Positions 1 through 13,512 of a stretch of DNA of 64,000 nucleotides are shown piece by piece (the stretch's first letter is position 1; the number at the start of each line of letters is the position of its first letter). Made by a program: the position numbers and the translations under genes. Origin of the DNA: Sipunculus nudus (Eukaryota > Annelida > Sipuncula > Golfingiida > Sipunculidae); contig CM049306.1 of the NCBI GenBank assembly GCA_026874595.1, positions 16,079,019-16,143,018 on the forward strand, in the 5' to 3' direction. The notes beneath the pieces were generated by a model. The model was not told the origin of the DNA and did no database searches. It worked only from the letters and a program-made list of their open reading frames with translations.

Positions 1-3000
1 CTGAATAAATCTACACAATATATCAGGCAACAACATAGTACACAGGTGGTTTTATCACCAAGTGTGAATTCTACAAAATATGTTACAACCATTTTCCTGT
101 CAGGTATGACTGAAATATTTCTTTTCTATCATATTCCCTGGAAAGAACTACTTAGACTATAATTACTGTTTATATATCCTTTTGTTACTGCCATGTGCAA
201 ATTTTACTGAGAAACCATATGCTGGTAGCTAGAAAGTCCACTTATGCTGCACCCTAAAAAGGAAATGCCTAGCCTAATTGATTTTTCATAAAAAAGAAAC
301 CAAGTCCATAGAAAAAGATACCAGAAGTCTTGAAGCCTGGAAACAAATAAAACCTTGGTACCTAATGTAGCACCTGCCCATCCCATGAAGCAGCCGTCTG
401 CTAATTTAGAGCTCAGGACTTCTGGTGAAGACGGTTTTCATTTGTACCTGCTTGGGCTCTCCCTCTCAGTGCTGGTGCTTATGTATAAATTGAAAGACAG
501 GATAGATTAATCCTGTCTGCTTAATGAGATACAGCTGTATGGGCAAGTATTGATTTGGGGGCTTCAGTGTCAGTCTGTTGAGATTATCTACTATTTGAGA
601 CCCCTCTGCTTAGTGTACGCAAGGTGCTGTGACGGATTAATACTGCCATGAGTTATTTTCATGGCCTGACAATCCATCCAACTTAGGAGGGCTTATAATC
701 TTGCTTTTGAAAGCATGTCAGGACATTTTCCTGGCTTTGGGGTTTATAACTTTTGAGCCGCTGTAGAGCCATTGAATGTAACAGCTTACTGTTATTGTAA
801 TTCTGGTTTATGCTGCAAGACGTCTTTAATTCTAAGAAAGGAGCAGACAGTGACACATGAGCTAGGCTCGGTCAAAAGGTTGAGACTTAATTTTGCCCCA
901 GAGCTCTCAATACAGCTAAATCAGTGATAAGACTTAAGGGCATTTACTGTTCCTCTTCTTGAAGTAATCCCTAAACCTACTATCCTATACTCCCATAAAA
1001 ATGTATTAATTTTTCTCCAGCTCTAACAGAAGATTTCTGTTTCTTTTTGGAAATTCAAGGTTAAATGTTTTCCTGTTAAATTTTAAAATTATACCTCCAT
1101 AAAATGTTATTTATCCTGTTACATTTCTGTCAACAAATGTTTCATGTTATGATTACATAAAAAACATGTTATAACCATAATGAAATATTTTTTATTGCTA
1201 CTGAAGGGAATGACAGAAAACATGGGCATAGCTAAGTGTTGGTTATAATTGGTGATAATTTAACACAATTAGTAAACATATTTAAACACAAGGGTCATAC
1301 TAATCTTAAGCAAGGGTCTATGTTTTTATAAATGAAACTTTTGGAAAACATGGAGGATCACCAAGAGATGCTGTGAACAGTGCCAGTGTTAATTTCACAG
1401 CGCCAGTGTTAATTTTATCTTATGGGTAAGAATGACAAATGAGGTAAATTAGTGCCTCAAAGTAAATGAGAAAGAAATATTGAGCAGTCAGCATTCTGTT
1501 GGTTTTTATACATGGTTTGATTGATGGGCCACCATGCATTAGTGTTACTGCCATGAGTGTGTTTGATTATGACGAGACCCCGTATGAAAAAATGCAGAGG
1601 GTGTTTGAGACAAAAATTCAAGTTGAATAAACAAAAAACAGATCTAGAAGGGGCTCAGTAGTGAGAAATGTATCTTGACTGTCACAGATGGAAAATTCAA
1701 ATGATCCCTTGTAAAAGAAAGTGAAAAAATATATAGCCTGTCAACATGATGTTAATTTTATGAACCCGGCAACTTATAACTTGGCAAGTGACAGAAATAT
1801 CCCAAGTCTGATGTTTACTTCCCTTTTGGTGGAAATTTGATTATAACATTTGTAAGTGATCCAACAAACAGACAAACAAAATGAAAACATTGGAGACACA
1901 GAGCCTACCTTGGCAATTAAAGGTAATAACCAGTCCAGAAATTTAATATTGTACATATTCACAACTCTTGAATAAGCCAGATTGACATCAGCTTTAGTTG
2001 CTTTTTTCAGCAACGGCATTCATTATACTAAGTGAAAGCAGCAGATACATCACCTGATGTTAGTTCCCTGTGGGTTTCACCTTTGGATGTGCTTTATGCT
2101 AAATATTGGTTTTGTGCACCTTCGGGTTTTTGGTGTGCTCATCTCAAAGGCTTTTAAATGAAGTGACGTGGGACACAGACATACATTGTTACTCTGTTAG
2201 CCATTTGTGTACTGGGTATTGTAAAAGACTGGTAGACTAACTTCTAATCTATGCATATTACCATTTCCTTTGTTGCTTTATTTCCCATTGGTTTAAGACA
2301 AGACTGCAGGAAACCAGAACAAGCATACACAAAGCTCAGTATTGTGTAAACTTTCTAAAAATATTGATATTACATTTTTTTCTGTCAGGTGATCCTTCAT
2401 GCTGTGTTTCCCACAGGGAGCTGGTCATAATAGATGTTACATCAATATCTTTAAGACTCGCATGCCTTTTTCATGTGCCACTTCCTTAATGAAAAGTGTT
2501 TCATTGGTATTTGGGATGGCACCCTTCACTTAACCATCTATCATAAAAAGTAAAGTACACTGCTTCATAAGGACATAGCTGAGATAATGTGCTGACAACT
2601 TGTCTTTCATTGCTTTCATTTTCTTGCATTTACAAGCCTTCATTTTCTAATTTATCTGGGCCTGGGTTATGTAAATGCCTAAGATTTTTATGTCCATGCT
2701 TCACTGGTCTTCTACACTGCACGCTAGGCCAAATAAAATGAAGTTCTATATCATTCAGAAGGGTTAATTATCTCCACAGGCTGCCATTTTTTCCTGTTCC
2801 CTTTTTTATCTACTACAACTTATAGGTGCCAGCACTTGTGTGGATGTTCTTGTAGAGAGTGCAAGCTATAGAAGCTACTTATTCCTGAAACATAATAAAG
2901 CCTCACTGTTTTTTGTTATGGATCAGAACTTCCAAAGACATATATCTGTTCACAGCACCTGCTGTAGTGTGTCACCAGTTAAAAACTGACAGTGCTGTCC

Positions 3001-5559
3001 ATGATGTTCATGAGACATTTTTGACAGTCTCTAGTTGTCAACAGCCTGATCATACTTTCTGAATATATATGGATGACTTGCCACTGTTTGAGACCACTTT
3101 CTCTGCCATCAGATAAAGGAGTGCACTTAAGTGTTCCCAATATGAGACTTTTATAAAACAGGTTGTTTCATCTGATATGAAAGAGAAATTCTCATATAGC
3201 ACCACAGTCTTCAAGGAAAACGCATATTTTCTTGTTCTGTATGAATTTGAATTAAGGTGGCTTTTCATGTTAGTTTTTTCTCCCCATTTCTTGCCTCAAA
3301 TGGAATGGTTTCAATCATTCCTCACAAGGTACCCACATCAAAAGTTTCAAATCTAAGTTTGACATTGAGGTTTTTATTTTATTATTTCTTTTTAATCAAT
3401 GAATGTGACCAATGTAATGTTACCAAACTGGCAGTATAATATTTTACAAAAGAAAGATATAAACTCACTTAAAATGTTAATGTTGGTACATACTTTAAAA
3501 ACAACAAAAATCCTGATGTTACTTTTCTTATCCAGTAATGTTACAATCGAGTCCAAAGCGTTATATATTTCATTTATAGTGATTTGATTGTTACTGGATG
3601 AAATTTATAATCACTTAATGAAATGCCAATCAGTTTTGTGAAACACTGACAAAGTTTGTATTTCTTGGAGCCTCACCAATTCCAAAATCAATTCATAAAG
3701 ATAAATATTCACCATGAAATTCCTTTTTTAAGTGTATAGTATATACTATTTATACACATTATATACTATTGCTTATAAAAAAATAACAATTTTGAGAAAG
3801 TCTAATGGAGCAGCACGGTCAGTGCTTACACATGAAGTGCTTCTTCACATTAGGACAGCCACAAATAAGTGTGTCTTTATTTTAAAATTCCCTAAAAGCG
3901 TCCAACATTATTAAATCTTGTGTGTTTCATGTATCACACACTAACATGGATCTTGCTGACATGAATTGAGTTAATTTTTTAATGTCCATGACACATGATT
4001 ATTCAGTTGTTAATTTCTGTTGCCCCAGCTCTATTCAGTCTCGTCACTCAGCCTCCAGCAATGACCAGGCACATACTCCCATCCATCTGGACACAGTTTG
4101 TTAAAGACATGTGTACTGGGAATGTGGTTATTACCATACACCATGTTTTATTTGCAAAATGATAGGTGAACCATTAGTCTGTTTGTTTAATATCTGAGCC
4201 ACCTATTTCATGGTAATTAAATAAATTTAATTAAGTTGTATTAAACAAAGTACTCTGGTAAACTGTACATGGGGTCTTTCCCATATCATCTGTAGATGTT
4301 TCAGACTCTAGTTCAGAGTTTCACAGCCATTGTTAATCATATATATAAAACTTAGATGCAGGGATTTATATTACAAGAATTAAGAAGACCAGATCAGAGG
4401 TTCTGTTTCATTAGAAAGATTACTCAAAATGCTATAAATTGAAATTATTTACTTTCTCATGTGTTAATAAGAAATTATCAATACTCTATGAGGTATGTCT
4501 ATTATTTAATTTCCCATGTGTTAATAAGAAATTATCAATACCCAGTGAGGCATGATTTGGCAGACATTTGCAATACTGATGATATCAAATGTATCTAAGT
4601 ATTTCTAAGTTATATCTGTTCACATAAATATTTTTTTTTTTTACTCTGTTTATGGTCCATACATGACACTTTCTTTAAATAACCAGTACAGATGAACAAT
4701 AAATCAGTTTCTAATTGTGAAATCCAATATCTGCTGAACTATGATTTTTTTTATAAAGATATAATCATTTCAAGTGTAATATTTTGAAGTTAGTCCTACC
4801 TGAAATTATCTGTCTGCCAGCTTATTCAAAGGACAACACATTATCTCCAACCTATGCTTAAAATCCTGTCGAGTGTCTAGACACTGAAAAGCTTGTTTTG
4901 CATATACACCAGTACCCAACTAATGAACTAAAGTTTTGGTGATATGTTGAGTTGCAGACACATCGTTAAGGTGGTGACAAACCTGTATCTATTATTAAGT
5001 TTGGTTGGTGACAACATTTTTATTCCAGATATAGATGGTTTTTCTAGATATAACGTTTAGTCATCAGTATGAGGTTACCATAAAAATCAAGCCAAATTCA
5101 GAGCTCAATAAAGGAATTGTAAATTTTATATAATGAATAATATTACAAAGTTAAATATGAACCTTGAGAGGTATGCTGATTTAGACTTTTTTTTGTAATT
5201 GAAGGTTTAACTTTGACCTTGCCTCTTTGGACTTATTTACTGTAATAAGTCTATATGATTCAGCTCATCAGTTGAGTAGTTCTGTGTATTAATTAATTGT
5301 TATCACCAAGTTTTGTAGATGAATAATTTTTTCTGTTAAAAGTTCCAGGCCTCTGTTTAGCTTGGCTGCTTCATCCAACAAAGTGATATACAAAACCCTG
5401 CTGTCAACATTGTTATTTAACATGAAATTCAGCAGTTTGGTGATCAGTAATGAAATATCATCATGCAGACTGGTAGTGCAACCTTTTTTTTTAATTTTAT
5501 GCAGATTTTGTTAATTTTTGAGATCTTAAAATAAAGCAATCTGGCTGTTCATTGGGCAC
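1..5559. other. Non-coding AT-rich DNA, probably intron
   Basis: I see no exon of the downstream adhesion gene and no recognisable mobile element here, apart from the short tandem duplication near 4.45-4.56 kb. Reading frames are short and look random. Because the first exon I can identify (14894) begins inside an FN3 domain, this stretch is most likely part of a long upstream intron, but an exon of ~100 bases could be missed by eye. Confidence 0.5.
4445..4560. repeat. 56-bp tandem duplication
   Basis: Two adjacent copies share the core 'catgtgttaataagaaatta' (about 4460 and 4516) with similar flanks ending in 'tgaggtatg' and 'tgaggcatg'. A few differences separate them, so the duplication is not very recent. 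No function is suggested. Confidence 0.8.
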
Positions 5560-5935
5560 AAATTGAAACAATTTAACCTAGAATCTTCTTACTTGACATC
5601 CAGGGAGGTCCTAGCCAAATCTCCTTGGAAACATGAAATTAGGTCATAGTGACTTATATTCTGCAAGATATCTGAAAGAACATGATTTGAGCACCCTACA
5701 GGACAGATTTGCATGATTGGTTACAGTTGGACATAGAAACTCTAAATTGATTAAGCTCCAAGGAGGTTCCTGTAAAAGTTTCTTGGAAACCTGAACTAAT
5801 GTCACTGTTACCTATATTCTGCAAGCTGTGAGAAAGAACATGAATTTAACAATCTCTCAGTCAGATGGGCACAAATGGTAGCAGCTGGATGTAGAATAAG
5901 GTCACTGTAACATATATCTAAGGTCTATTGACAAA
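5560..5935 (+). repeat. Fragment of A-family core repeats
   Basis: About two units resemble the ~157-bp core of element A1. Shared phrases are 'gacatccagggaggtcct', 'tctccttggaaac', 'gtgacttatattctgca' and 'gggcacaaatggta'. The terminal A-family hairpins are absent, so this is a truncated copy. Confidence 0.7.
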
Positions 5936-6610
5936 ATGCATGATTTTGAGGACTCTTGGAGTCATGTTACCCATGCATGTTCAAGCTCATCTGTGAAAGC
6001 ACTAGGGAAGTTATGAACATTTCAAAACATCCGTGGTGTTTGACGGTCCAAGAAAATTCAGCAGGCATCATGGCAGATGACAATGCCACAGACTCTCTCC
6101 GATTCCCTATGGTTCACTAGGGATTATCAGTGGATCGCCAGGGATGGTCCTTATAATTAGCTGCCCATCCATGATGATCCATGGTGAGATCCGTGACAGT
6201 GTGACCTAGGCTTTACTGTGCTACACTTACAGTATAATATAGAAATATGTGCCCTCCAGGCTGTATAACCATGCAGATATATCCATATCAAGCATATTTG
6301 ATACAGCTTGGCTCATGCAGGTTCAAGTTGTGCACATGCATGGAGATTAAGGAAATTACAAATCCAGCCATTATCAACGACCATTATGTTTTAGTCTTTG
6401 CTACCAAGGTGCTTTGATATGTCAAGACCTTAATAAAGCAAGAGGTTCATCAAGAATTCTGATCAAAGGACATCATACTTAATTAAAATACCCTTTGAAA
6501 CACTGCATGTTCCCCTTTCTTCTTTCAATATTAGTTTGACCAATAAAGATGGTTTCATAAAATAAACCATCCCAGCTATCTTCACCCAATCATGAAGCAG
6601 GGTTATTTTT

Positions 6611-6850
6611 AGCAAACCTGTGACCTTATGTGATGGTGTGGCGTCGTCCGGCGTCCTTCATCCGTTGTCCGTCGTCTGTATGTTAACCTATACTATCTTG
6701 AAAACGGCCGAAACTAAGGCCAATTTTTTTAATATTTTACAGGAATAATCCCCTGAATAATTCTTATAATAATTGTCTTTTATGGTTCTAAAAAATGAAT
6801 TTTGGCTGAATTATAAAGATTGAATTGAGTCATTTTACCATGTTAGCTGT
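6611..6850 (+). mobile_element. Truncated B-family Helentron-like element (5' end)
   Basis: It begins with the B-family 5' terminus AGCAAACCTGTG, followed by the GC-rich 'gtgtggcgtcgtccggcgtc' leader and 'tgttaacc'. Similarity to the B interior ('ttttggctgaattataaagattga') ends near 6850, and no 3' palindrome is present. Confidence 0.7.
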
Positions 6851-7179
6851 GTGAAGCAGATACGTCTAGCCTGGCACCAGTTTATCAGCATCCGTTACAT
6901 AATGCCTCTTGACATTTAGATTTCAGGTTATCTATGGTTAATATTGACAAGAATGTTTTTTAAAAGCTTTTAAAAAATGTAGATTTATGATTTAAGATAT
7001 TCTTAATGCCAGGCATTGTTTAAAACCACAGGTAAACAGCTCTCTGTGGGTGTATAAAGATGGCTGTACATGGATTATAAATAATTGGTATCCATACTCA
7101 ACATTATTCAAGATTTTACCATCAGGGAGATGTATCTGTATTATAATTTTGCATTCAATATGCATCTGTAGTAATTTTC

Positions 7180-9340
7180 AGCGAACCTGTGAGCTAATGT
7201 GATGGTTTGGCATCGTCTGTCGTCGTCATTAACCCATACTATTTTGAAAACAACTGTTGCTAGTATCATGAAATTTAATGCAACCTAATGAAATTTAATT
7301 AGCCATTTGAAAAATTTTGCATTTTCTTAGATTTTATAGAGAAAAAGCTAAAAAAAAATTTAAAAATCTTCTCCTCTGAAACAGTCAAGCCAAATTGTTC
7401 AGTATTTCACAGAAATTATCTTTTATACCATCTCTCTCAAGTTTGTTCGAATGGTTCAAGTTTGGTGAATTTTGGCCGAGTTACAGAAAGTTAAACTTAG
7501 CTAACTGTCCAAAAAAGCATACTAAAATGACAATCTCAGAAACGGCTAGAGCTATCATCACCAAATTTTATGCCAGTGTTGGTCACATGAGTCATTTATG
7601 AAATTCAGGTATTGGTGTTGCCACCTGCATTGACCTTTTTTTGTACGGGGGTCATTGGTCATCTGTACATTAATCCATTATTTTTCAGGAATAGCAGGAG
7701 CTACCATCCCTAGATTTAATGCAATAATCTGTCACATATCAAATGTTGTGGGATTCAGCTTATTTTTTTGCTATCTGCATTTGCTTAGATTTTATGGGGA
7801 AAAAGCTAAAAAAAACCTTTAAAAGTCTTCTTCTTGTAAACGTTCCAGCCATGTTGTTCAATATTTTACAAAAATGATCCCAGAGGCAAGCCCTCTCAGG
7901 TTTGTTCAAATAGTTTGCATTTGATGATTTTAGTGGTGTTACACAAATTTGAACAGTCATTTGGCCAATTAGGCATACATACATATTAATCTCAGAAATG
8001 ACAGAAGCTAGAATTACCAAGTATTGTGCAAATGTTGGTCACATGACTCATATTTGAAGTTGCAGATTTTGTGGTGCCACCTACATTGACCTGTTTTTTA
8101 TGGGCAAAAACCTTATAATTTTAGCCTCTTTCAGCTTAAAATGTTTATGATGAAACTGTCAAGTTGAATCGTTCAATTTTTTAAAAGAATTATCCTAGGA
8201 CATGGTTCTTTCAATCATGTCAGAAAAGCTTAAGTTGGTCTTATGGCCATTATTACGTCTATTTTAAACTGAGGACTGCAAAACTGTTCTTCTACAAAAT
8301 TATTGTTTCAATTATAACTTCTGTAACATTGCACAAAAATTATTCTTAGGTTTACTTGAATGATTTTTGGCAGATTATTGGACCTTTAACAATGAAAGAA
8401 CTGCATATTTTGTTATTTTAGATATTTTGATAAAAAGTTTATGAATATGTCAGCTTGAAAAAAAAGCATTTTAGCCAAAGTCTTTCAGTATGTGTAAACA
8501 GATTTACCAACAGACCAAGATTGAGTTTGTATCTTTAAATAGGTTGAGAAACTGCCAACTGTTTCAGATTTGACAACAGATCAAGAGTTCATTCAGTGCA
8601 GCCAGATATAGGTAGAGATCAGTCAGTGCAGCCAAGCTCGAGGAATGTGATCACCTCATGGGTGACATGTGAATGCTCATGGCCACCATGTGATCACCTC
8701 ATGGGTGTCATGCCCCTCAGGGCTGCATGTGGACTACCAACTGTGTCAGAATTTGCAACAGGTCAAGAGTTCACTCAGTGCAGCCAGGTATAGGTCGAAA
8801 CTTCACTCAGTCTAGCCAGGTGCAGGTCATGAGTTCACTTAGTGCAGTAGCCTTAGCCAGCTAGCAAATTTGTCACAGTTCACTCGGGGCAACTGCCTTT
8901 CTCACCCCTATGCCTGGTCAGCCCCATGCATCAGACTCAAGGTAGGTTTGATGTATTGGCCTGATATTTTGACCTATCTATGTGTCTTTTATGGCTTTTT
9001 CGTTCACAAGACAGGTGTCCCACCTACAGTGACTTTTGCACAGTGTATGTGCCTGCTTATTTCTACAGAGGAATTTGATATATCAGCCTGAAATTGGGCA
9101 TATGTATATATCTCTGATAGTTTTGTTGCATACAAGACTGGTGGTGCCAGCTACAATCATTTTTGTGTTGTGTGCACCCATGCCAGAATTTCAGCAGTGA
9201 TGTTTGTGTAATTGTTTCTTATTCAAAATGTTTAGTACTTGCATTGTTCATATACATGAGAAGTAATGGTCCAGCATTGAAGCATTATACCTGGTGTATT
9301 TCCCAATGCACAGGTTCACACTAGGCCTGTAGGCCTTGTT
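7180..9340 (+). mobile_element. B1: full-length B-family Helentron-like element
   Basis: The 5' end is AGCGAACCTGTG (7180-7191). Near the 3' end lies the inverted counterpart CACAGGTTCACA (9309-9320), then the palindrome AGGCCT-GT-AGGCCT (9323-9336) and a terminal TGTT. Subterminal inverted repeats plus a 3' palindrome match the known layout of Helentron-type non-autonomous elements. The interior holds imperfect units with phrases such as 'gtggtgccacctacattgac' and 'ttcactcagtgcagccaggt'. It has no transposase, replicase or helicase reading frame, so it must be moved in trans. Short open frames inside it (for example 7760-8020 minus and 8596-8793 plus) are not conserved between copies and are not called as genes. 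Confidence 0.75.
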
Positions 9341-11149
9341 TAACTCTGCATGAATACGCATTGTGACTTGAATTTAATATATAAAATAGAATAAATCCAG
9401 AGACTAATGAAAATTAATATATCCTAATATCCATATAATAATAACTATTGTGAATTCATTATACCAAAAATTTAAATGTTATGTAATCATGCATGGAAGG
9501 ATTGATGCATGTAGCATATGTATCTTATTTTGAAGTGAATAATTGATTGCAATTGCTTAAACTAATAACTAGTTAAGCTAATCTCAAAGCTTAGTTTTGA
9601 AAGTGCACCTGTGTGGACATCTCCAGTGCTGTGCTTAAATGTTCACTTAATATATTATTTCATTTCTTTTAATGATATAAGTGTCAAATTCAGCATTTTC
9701 TTTACACTTTCCATGTGAGCCCTTTTATATTCACAATTCTGTTATTCCAACCAAACAGAACTAGTTACGCACCTGCTTTGCGTAATTAGTGATCTTCTCC
9801 GAGTTGCAGTTTTCTATGCCATTGAGGTTTATGGGCACCGTAGTACATCCAAGCTTATCTTTAACAAATATTGTGAGTCCAAATTAAAATATATTCACTC
9901 AAGAAGCAAAGAAAATGCTGATAATCATTATAAGATCAATAAAAAACTGTTGCTACTTTTATGCAAATTATGAAGCAGTCCACCATTTTTCCATTTATAA
10001 CCATGCAGAAACCTTGTGTAAATTACGTATTTCATTTGAAATTTGATCTTTATTAAAAAATATATATATATTTTTCAAAAGATTCAATTTTTATTCCACA
10101 TATAATCAGTCCAACTCAGGAAAAGTACTATATGCTAACCTGAGTTTTATTTATTTAATACATTACTTAAATTCCCTTATTCCTAAGGATGCTTTAGATA
10201 ACTGCTGCCATTAGCTCCTTATAAATGTATTAATTAATATCAGTTCTTATTACACACATCCTGTTTGGATTTGGGGAATTCATTCATATCTTTAGCTCTC
10301 TCAGATATAGTAAGTTATCCAGCCACACACTCATGCACCCACTGTTACACAAAGAGAAGACCAATGTTGATAATTATGTCATTTATTTAAATGACCAAAA
10401 ATATTAGTAAAAACTATCTGGCTGTGCCATTAATATAAGTGGACATTCCAGGTGTAAATAGAAAAGCCTGTGAATAAAGAGTCCTTGGCTTTATGGCTTG
10501 GATGCTATTATCTGTAATACAATGATTTAAACAGATTTTAAAGGAGCACTTCCAGTGAACTAAAGCACAACACATATACATATATATACAGTAGACAAAA
10601 TACATGTGGAGTGCTGGGGGAAAATCTAAAATGGCCCCCAGCTGTAAAGAAAGCAATGGAAATACAAAAGCAAGCATATATAATAAGAACTGATAAAAAA
10701 ACAAGGTGTGAAATGTACTAATATATATACACAGATTGGTTGGAGGATGGGAGCTGGAAAGTAGAAATTCTTAGAAAGTGATTCCAATTGAAGCCACAAG
10801 CAGAGTAACCAGTAACGCTGCCCTAGGGTCATGATAAAGATTTTATGCATGTGCAGTGTGGCACCAGAGAATTGGGAGAAAATTTTCAGCCAATCAGCAA
10901 TAGTTACCAAAGGCCAGTCAGGGCTGTTAATTAACATCCAATTAGATTTGCGGAGGGTCCACCCAAGCTGTGCTTGGATCCTAATTAAGTGATAAATAAA
11001 AACCAGCAGTGCACGTTGTGGTCATATATAAATTCTTGAATGGTCCTCCCACCTTTAAAGGTTATTAGTCCTTTTTCATATCTTTCGAATAACCACAAAT
11101 TAAACCATAAACATAATTTGAACTATTAAACCTGCCATGAAATCTATAA
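9341..11149. other. No gene recognised
   Basis: AT-rich sequence without a recognisable exon, RNA gene or repeat end. Open frames on the minus strand at 10414-10937 overlap each other, have no family resemblance and look like chance. Confidence 0.5.
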
Positions 11150-11294
11150 CTAATCCAGAAGAGCATGATAAGGATCCATCAAAGGGATCACCCTTTGTCC
11201 GTCGTCCATTTGGTTTTCCAGCCATCCATCTGTTAACAGGGCACATCAAGTCAAATTCAGCTGAGAGTCATGGCCCATGGGCCACTTGTTTAAA
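11150..11294 (+). mobile_element. Short A-family relic (3' terminus present)
   Basis: A 'cctttgtccgtcgtcc' leader fragment and 'ctgttaacagggcaca' are followed almost directly by the A-family 3' end: TTCAGCTGAG, then the perfect palindrome GGCCCATGGGCC (about 11275-11286) and CACTTGTT. It looks like an A element whose interior was deleted. Confidence 0.75.
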
Positions 11295-11679
11295 TCTGAT
11301 ACCTATGTACCATTCTAAAAAAAAAAAACAGTAAGTGGCACATTCAGCACTCTTACTCTTAATTAGTCTTATAGAACTGTCATATTTGGATCTGTGTTTT
11401 TCTGTATTAGGATGCATCTTATCCCCTCCCTGTGTCACCCCCCCCCCTTTTTTTTTTTAAAAAGCTTGTCCTTCACTTTACCTGTGTCATGCTTATAGCA
11501 GCTGCTTTTGACAAACATGTATATGTTTATGTTGTGAATCCACAGATACATACACTTTGTCAAAGCTATAGTACATACAAAATAACAAAATGATAAGAAA
11601 AGATAGATATTTTAATTTCAGGTAAAAAATCCATAAAAAAAAGAAAACAATAAAAGATAGATTTACATTAAGAATAATA
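11295..11679. repeat. Unassigned DNA with a C9/T run
   Basis: Contains a homopolymer block of C followed by T (about 11439-11458) and nothing else recognisable. The overlapping minus-strand frame here only continues the LINE relic beyond its conserved part. Confidence 0.5.
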
Positions 11680-12640
11680 ACTTCATGGATGCATAGCATG
11701 GCCCCTGGTTTGGTGTTTGCAAGTTTGCCAGGTAGACCACAGGACTTCAGACTTGATCGTGTTGTTATCATATAATGCTTTATAATGATATTTGAACTGT
11801 TTTCCAATCTACACATTAATCTATAAATAGTTTTCAATATTACCACATCAAAATTATCTAGTCCATTAGATACATACATTCCCTTGGCACTATTCATTCT
11901 AGAATAGTTAAGAAACTGTCTGAGTACATTATAACAACCAATCCAGATTTGACTGTACATCTGTTTTGAATAATAACACCTCATTGTGACATTATAAAAA
12001 TTAGAACAGTATGCTTGGTACAAGGATGCAAGGACTGGCGGTGAATAATTACTAAATTTATGCAAAAGGATATTACTTTGTTCATATAAACTTCTTAATT
12101 GCTTTTACATATCTTCTTGATCTTGCAGAGTATCTTGAATAACAACACCTAAATATTTCACCAAGGGTACAAACTTAATTTTCAAACCTAATGTCACCTT
12201 TGGCAGACAAGATTGTAACCTATTGGTCTGATTACCAAACATTCTGTTTTCTGAGGATTATACATAAAATCACAAGAAATACCACTGTTTTGACAAATGT
12301 CAAGATATTCTGCAGTCCCTTTGCACTTGGGGCAATAAGGCAAAGGTCATCTGCATAAAAGATATAATTTACTGAAAGATCATTACTTTGACATCCATTT
12401 TTACTCCTGTTTAGTAAATAGTTCAGGTCATCCAGATATAAAGCAAACAGGTATGGAGATACAATACTTCCTTATCTAACACAATTAGTCACATAGAAAA
12501 TTTCTGATGTACATGAACCCAATTTCACACAAAATTGTTGATTCTGGTACCAGTACAAATGGATATGAACAACAAGTATAGGTATATTTCTGGCAATAAG
12601 CTTTCAAACAATGAATGAAAGGTGATTTTTAATATTATAG
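11680..12640 (-). pseudogene. LINE (non-LTR retrotransposon) reverse-transcriptase fragment
   Basis: Read on the minus strand, the region from about 12600 down to 12300 gives reverse-transcriptase signatures: a 'GSIVSPYLFALYLDDL' block and the catalytic box 'FYADDLCLIAPS' (near 12350). A stop lies just before the first block and a frame change follows the second. Further down, the 11493-12065 frame carries the C-terminal region seen in many animal LINEs ('LYQAYCSNFY', then 'RMNSAKGMYVSN' and 'MCRLENSS'). Endonuclease and early RT parts are missing, so this is a truncated, inactive copy. It is antisense to the host gene. The exact clade was not determined; a CR1/Jockey-like group is possible. 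Confidence 0.75.
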
Positions 12641-12769
12641 CACATGTCAGAATAAAATATATATTTAAAGTTTCAAGGCATTTTGAACCATTTTATGGTT
12701 AGTAAAGTGATTATGCAGGATGTGCACATACTTAGCAGACTGGGGCCAAAGATGTAATGGTCATGTTGT

Positions 12770-13512
12770 GTATACATCCTGGATAGATTTCTTGATTTTA
12801 TTACAAGTGGCACCACCTACATTCATGTTCAGGTTGCAGACATTCAGGCTTATAACTCAGGACTGGTTTGACGTATCCTCCTGAAATTTTGCATGTGTAT
12901 ATATCTCACATAGTTCTTTATCATATTCAAAACTGGTGGCACCACTTGCAACCATTTTTGCACAGCGTCCATCTGTTTGTCTGCAGTGGGGTAAAATCAC
13001 TCATATCTCAGCAGTAGTTTGACTCTTTTGCCTAAAATTTGGCATGTATATACATCTTGGATAGCTTTCTGGATTTTGTGGCGGGTGGCCCAACTTACAT
13101 TTATGTTTATGCTGCAGACATCCGTGCTAATATCCAAGGACTGGTTTGACGTATCCCCCTGTAATTTTCATGTGTAAAGATCTCACATAGCTCTTTATCA
13201 TAAACAAAATTGGTGGGGCCACCTGCAACCATTTTTGCACAGCATCCTTCTAATTGTCTGCTGTGGAATAAAATCACTCATGTACAAGCAGTGGTTTGAC
13301 TTATCTGCTTACAGTTTTGCATATGTATACAACTTGGATAGCTTTCTGGATTGTGTGGCAGGTGGCACCACCTACATACACATTTCAGCTGCAGACATCC
13401 ATTCTAATATGCAACACACCTCACTATATTTCCCCATGCCACTGAATCCATGCCTTACCTCACCCGTCCCACTCTGATACATGTAGTTGCTTGTCGACTG
13501 CCTGTATTCTAG
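12770..13512 (+). mobile_element. C3: 5'-truncated C-family Helitron-like element
   Basis: It consists of alternating core half-units, with GGTGG..CCACC palindromes after 'attacaagt' and 'aaaactggtgg', followed by the C-family 3' tail: 'gatacatgtagttgcttg', an imperfect hairpin, then 'tgtattCTAG' at 13503-13512. The 5' GTATCCGCC hairpin is absent. Confidence 0.75.

Noticed and set aside
1774..2019. Minus-strand frame with a possible exon ending at a GTAGGC donor (LAYSRVV...FLDWLLPLIAK)
   Set aside because: Stops lie just upstream of its ATG, no partner exon or recognised family was found, and one plausible donor is not enough.
11493..12065. 190-codon minus-strand frame as a host gene
   Set aside because: Its N-terminal two thirds match the LINE reverse-transcriptase tail pattern and the rest is AT-driven hydrophobic sequence.
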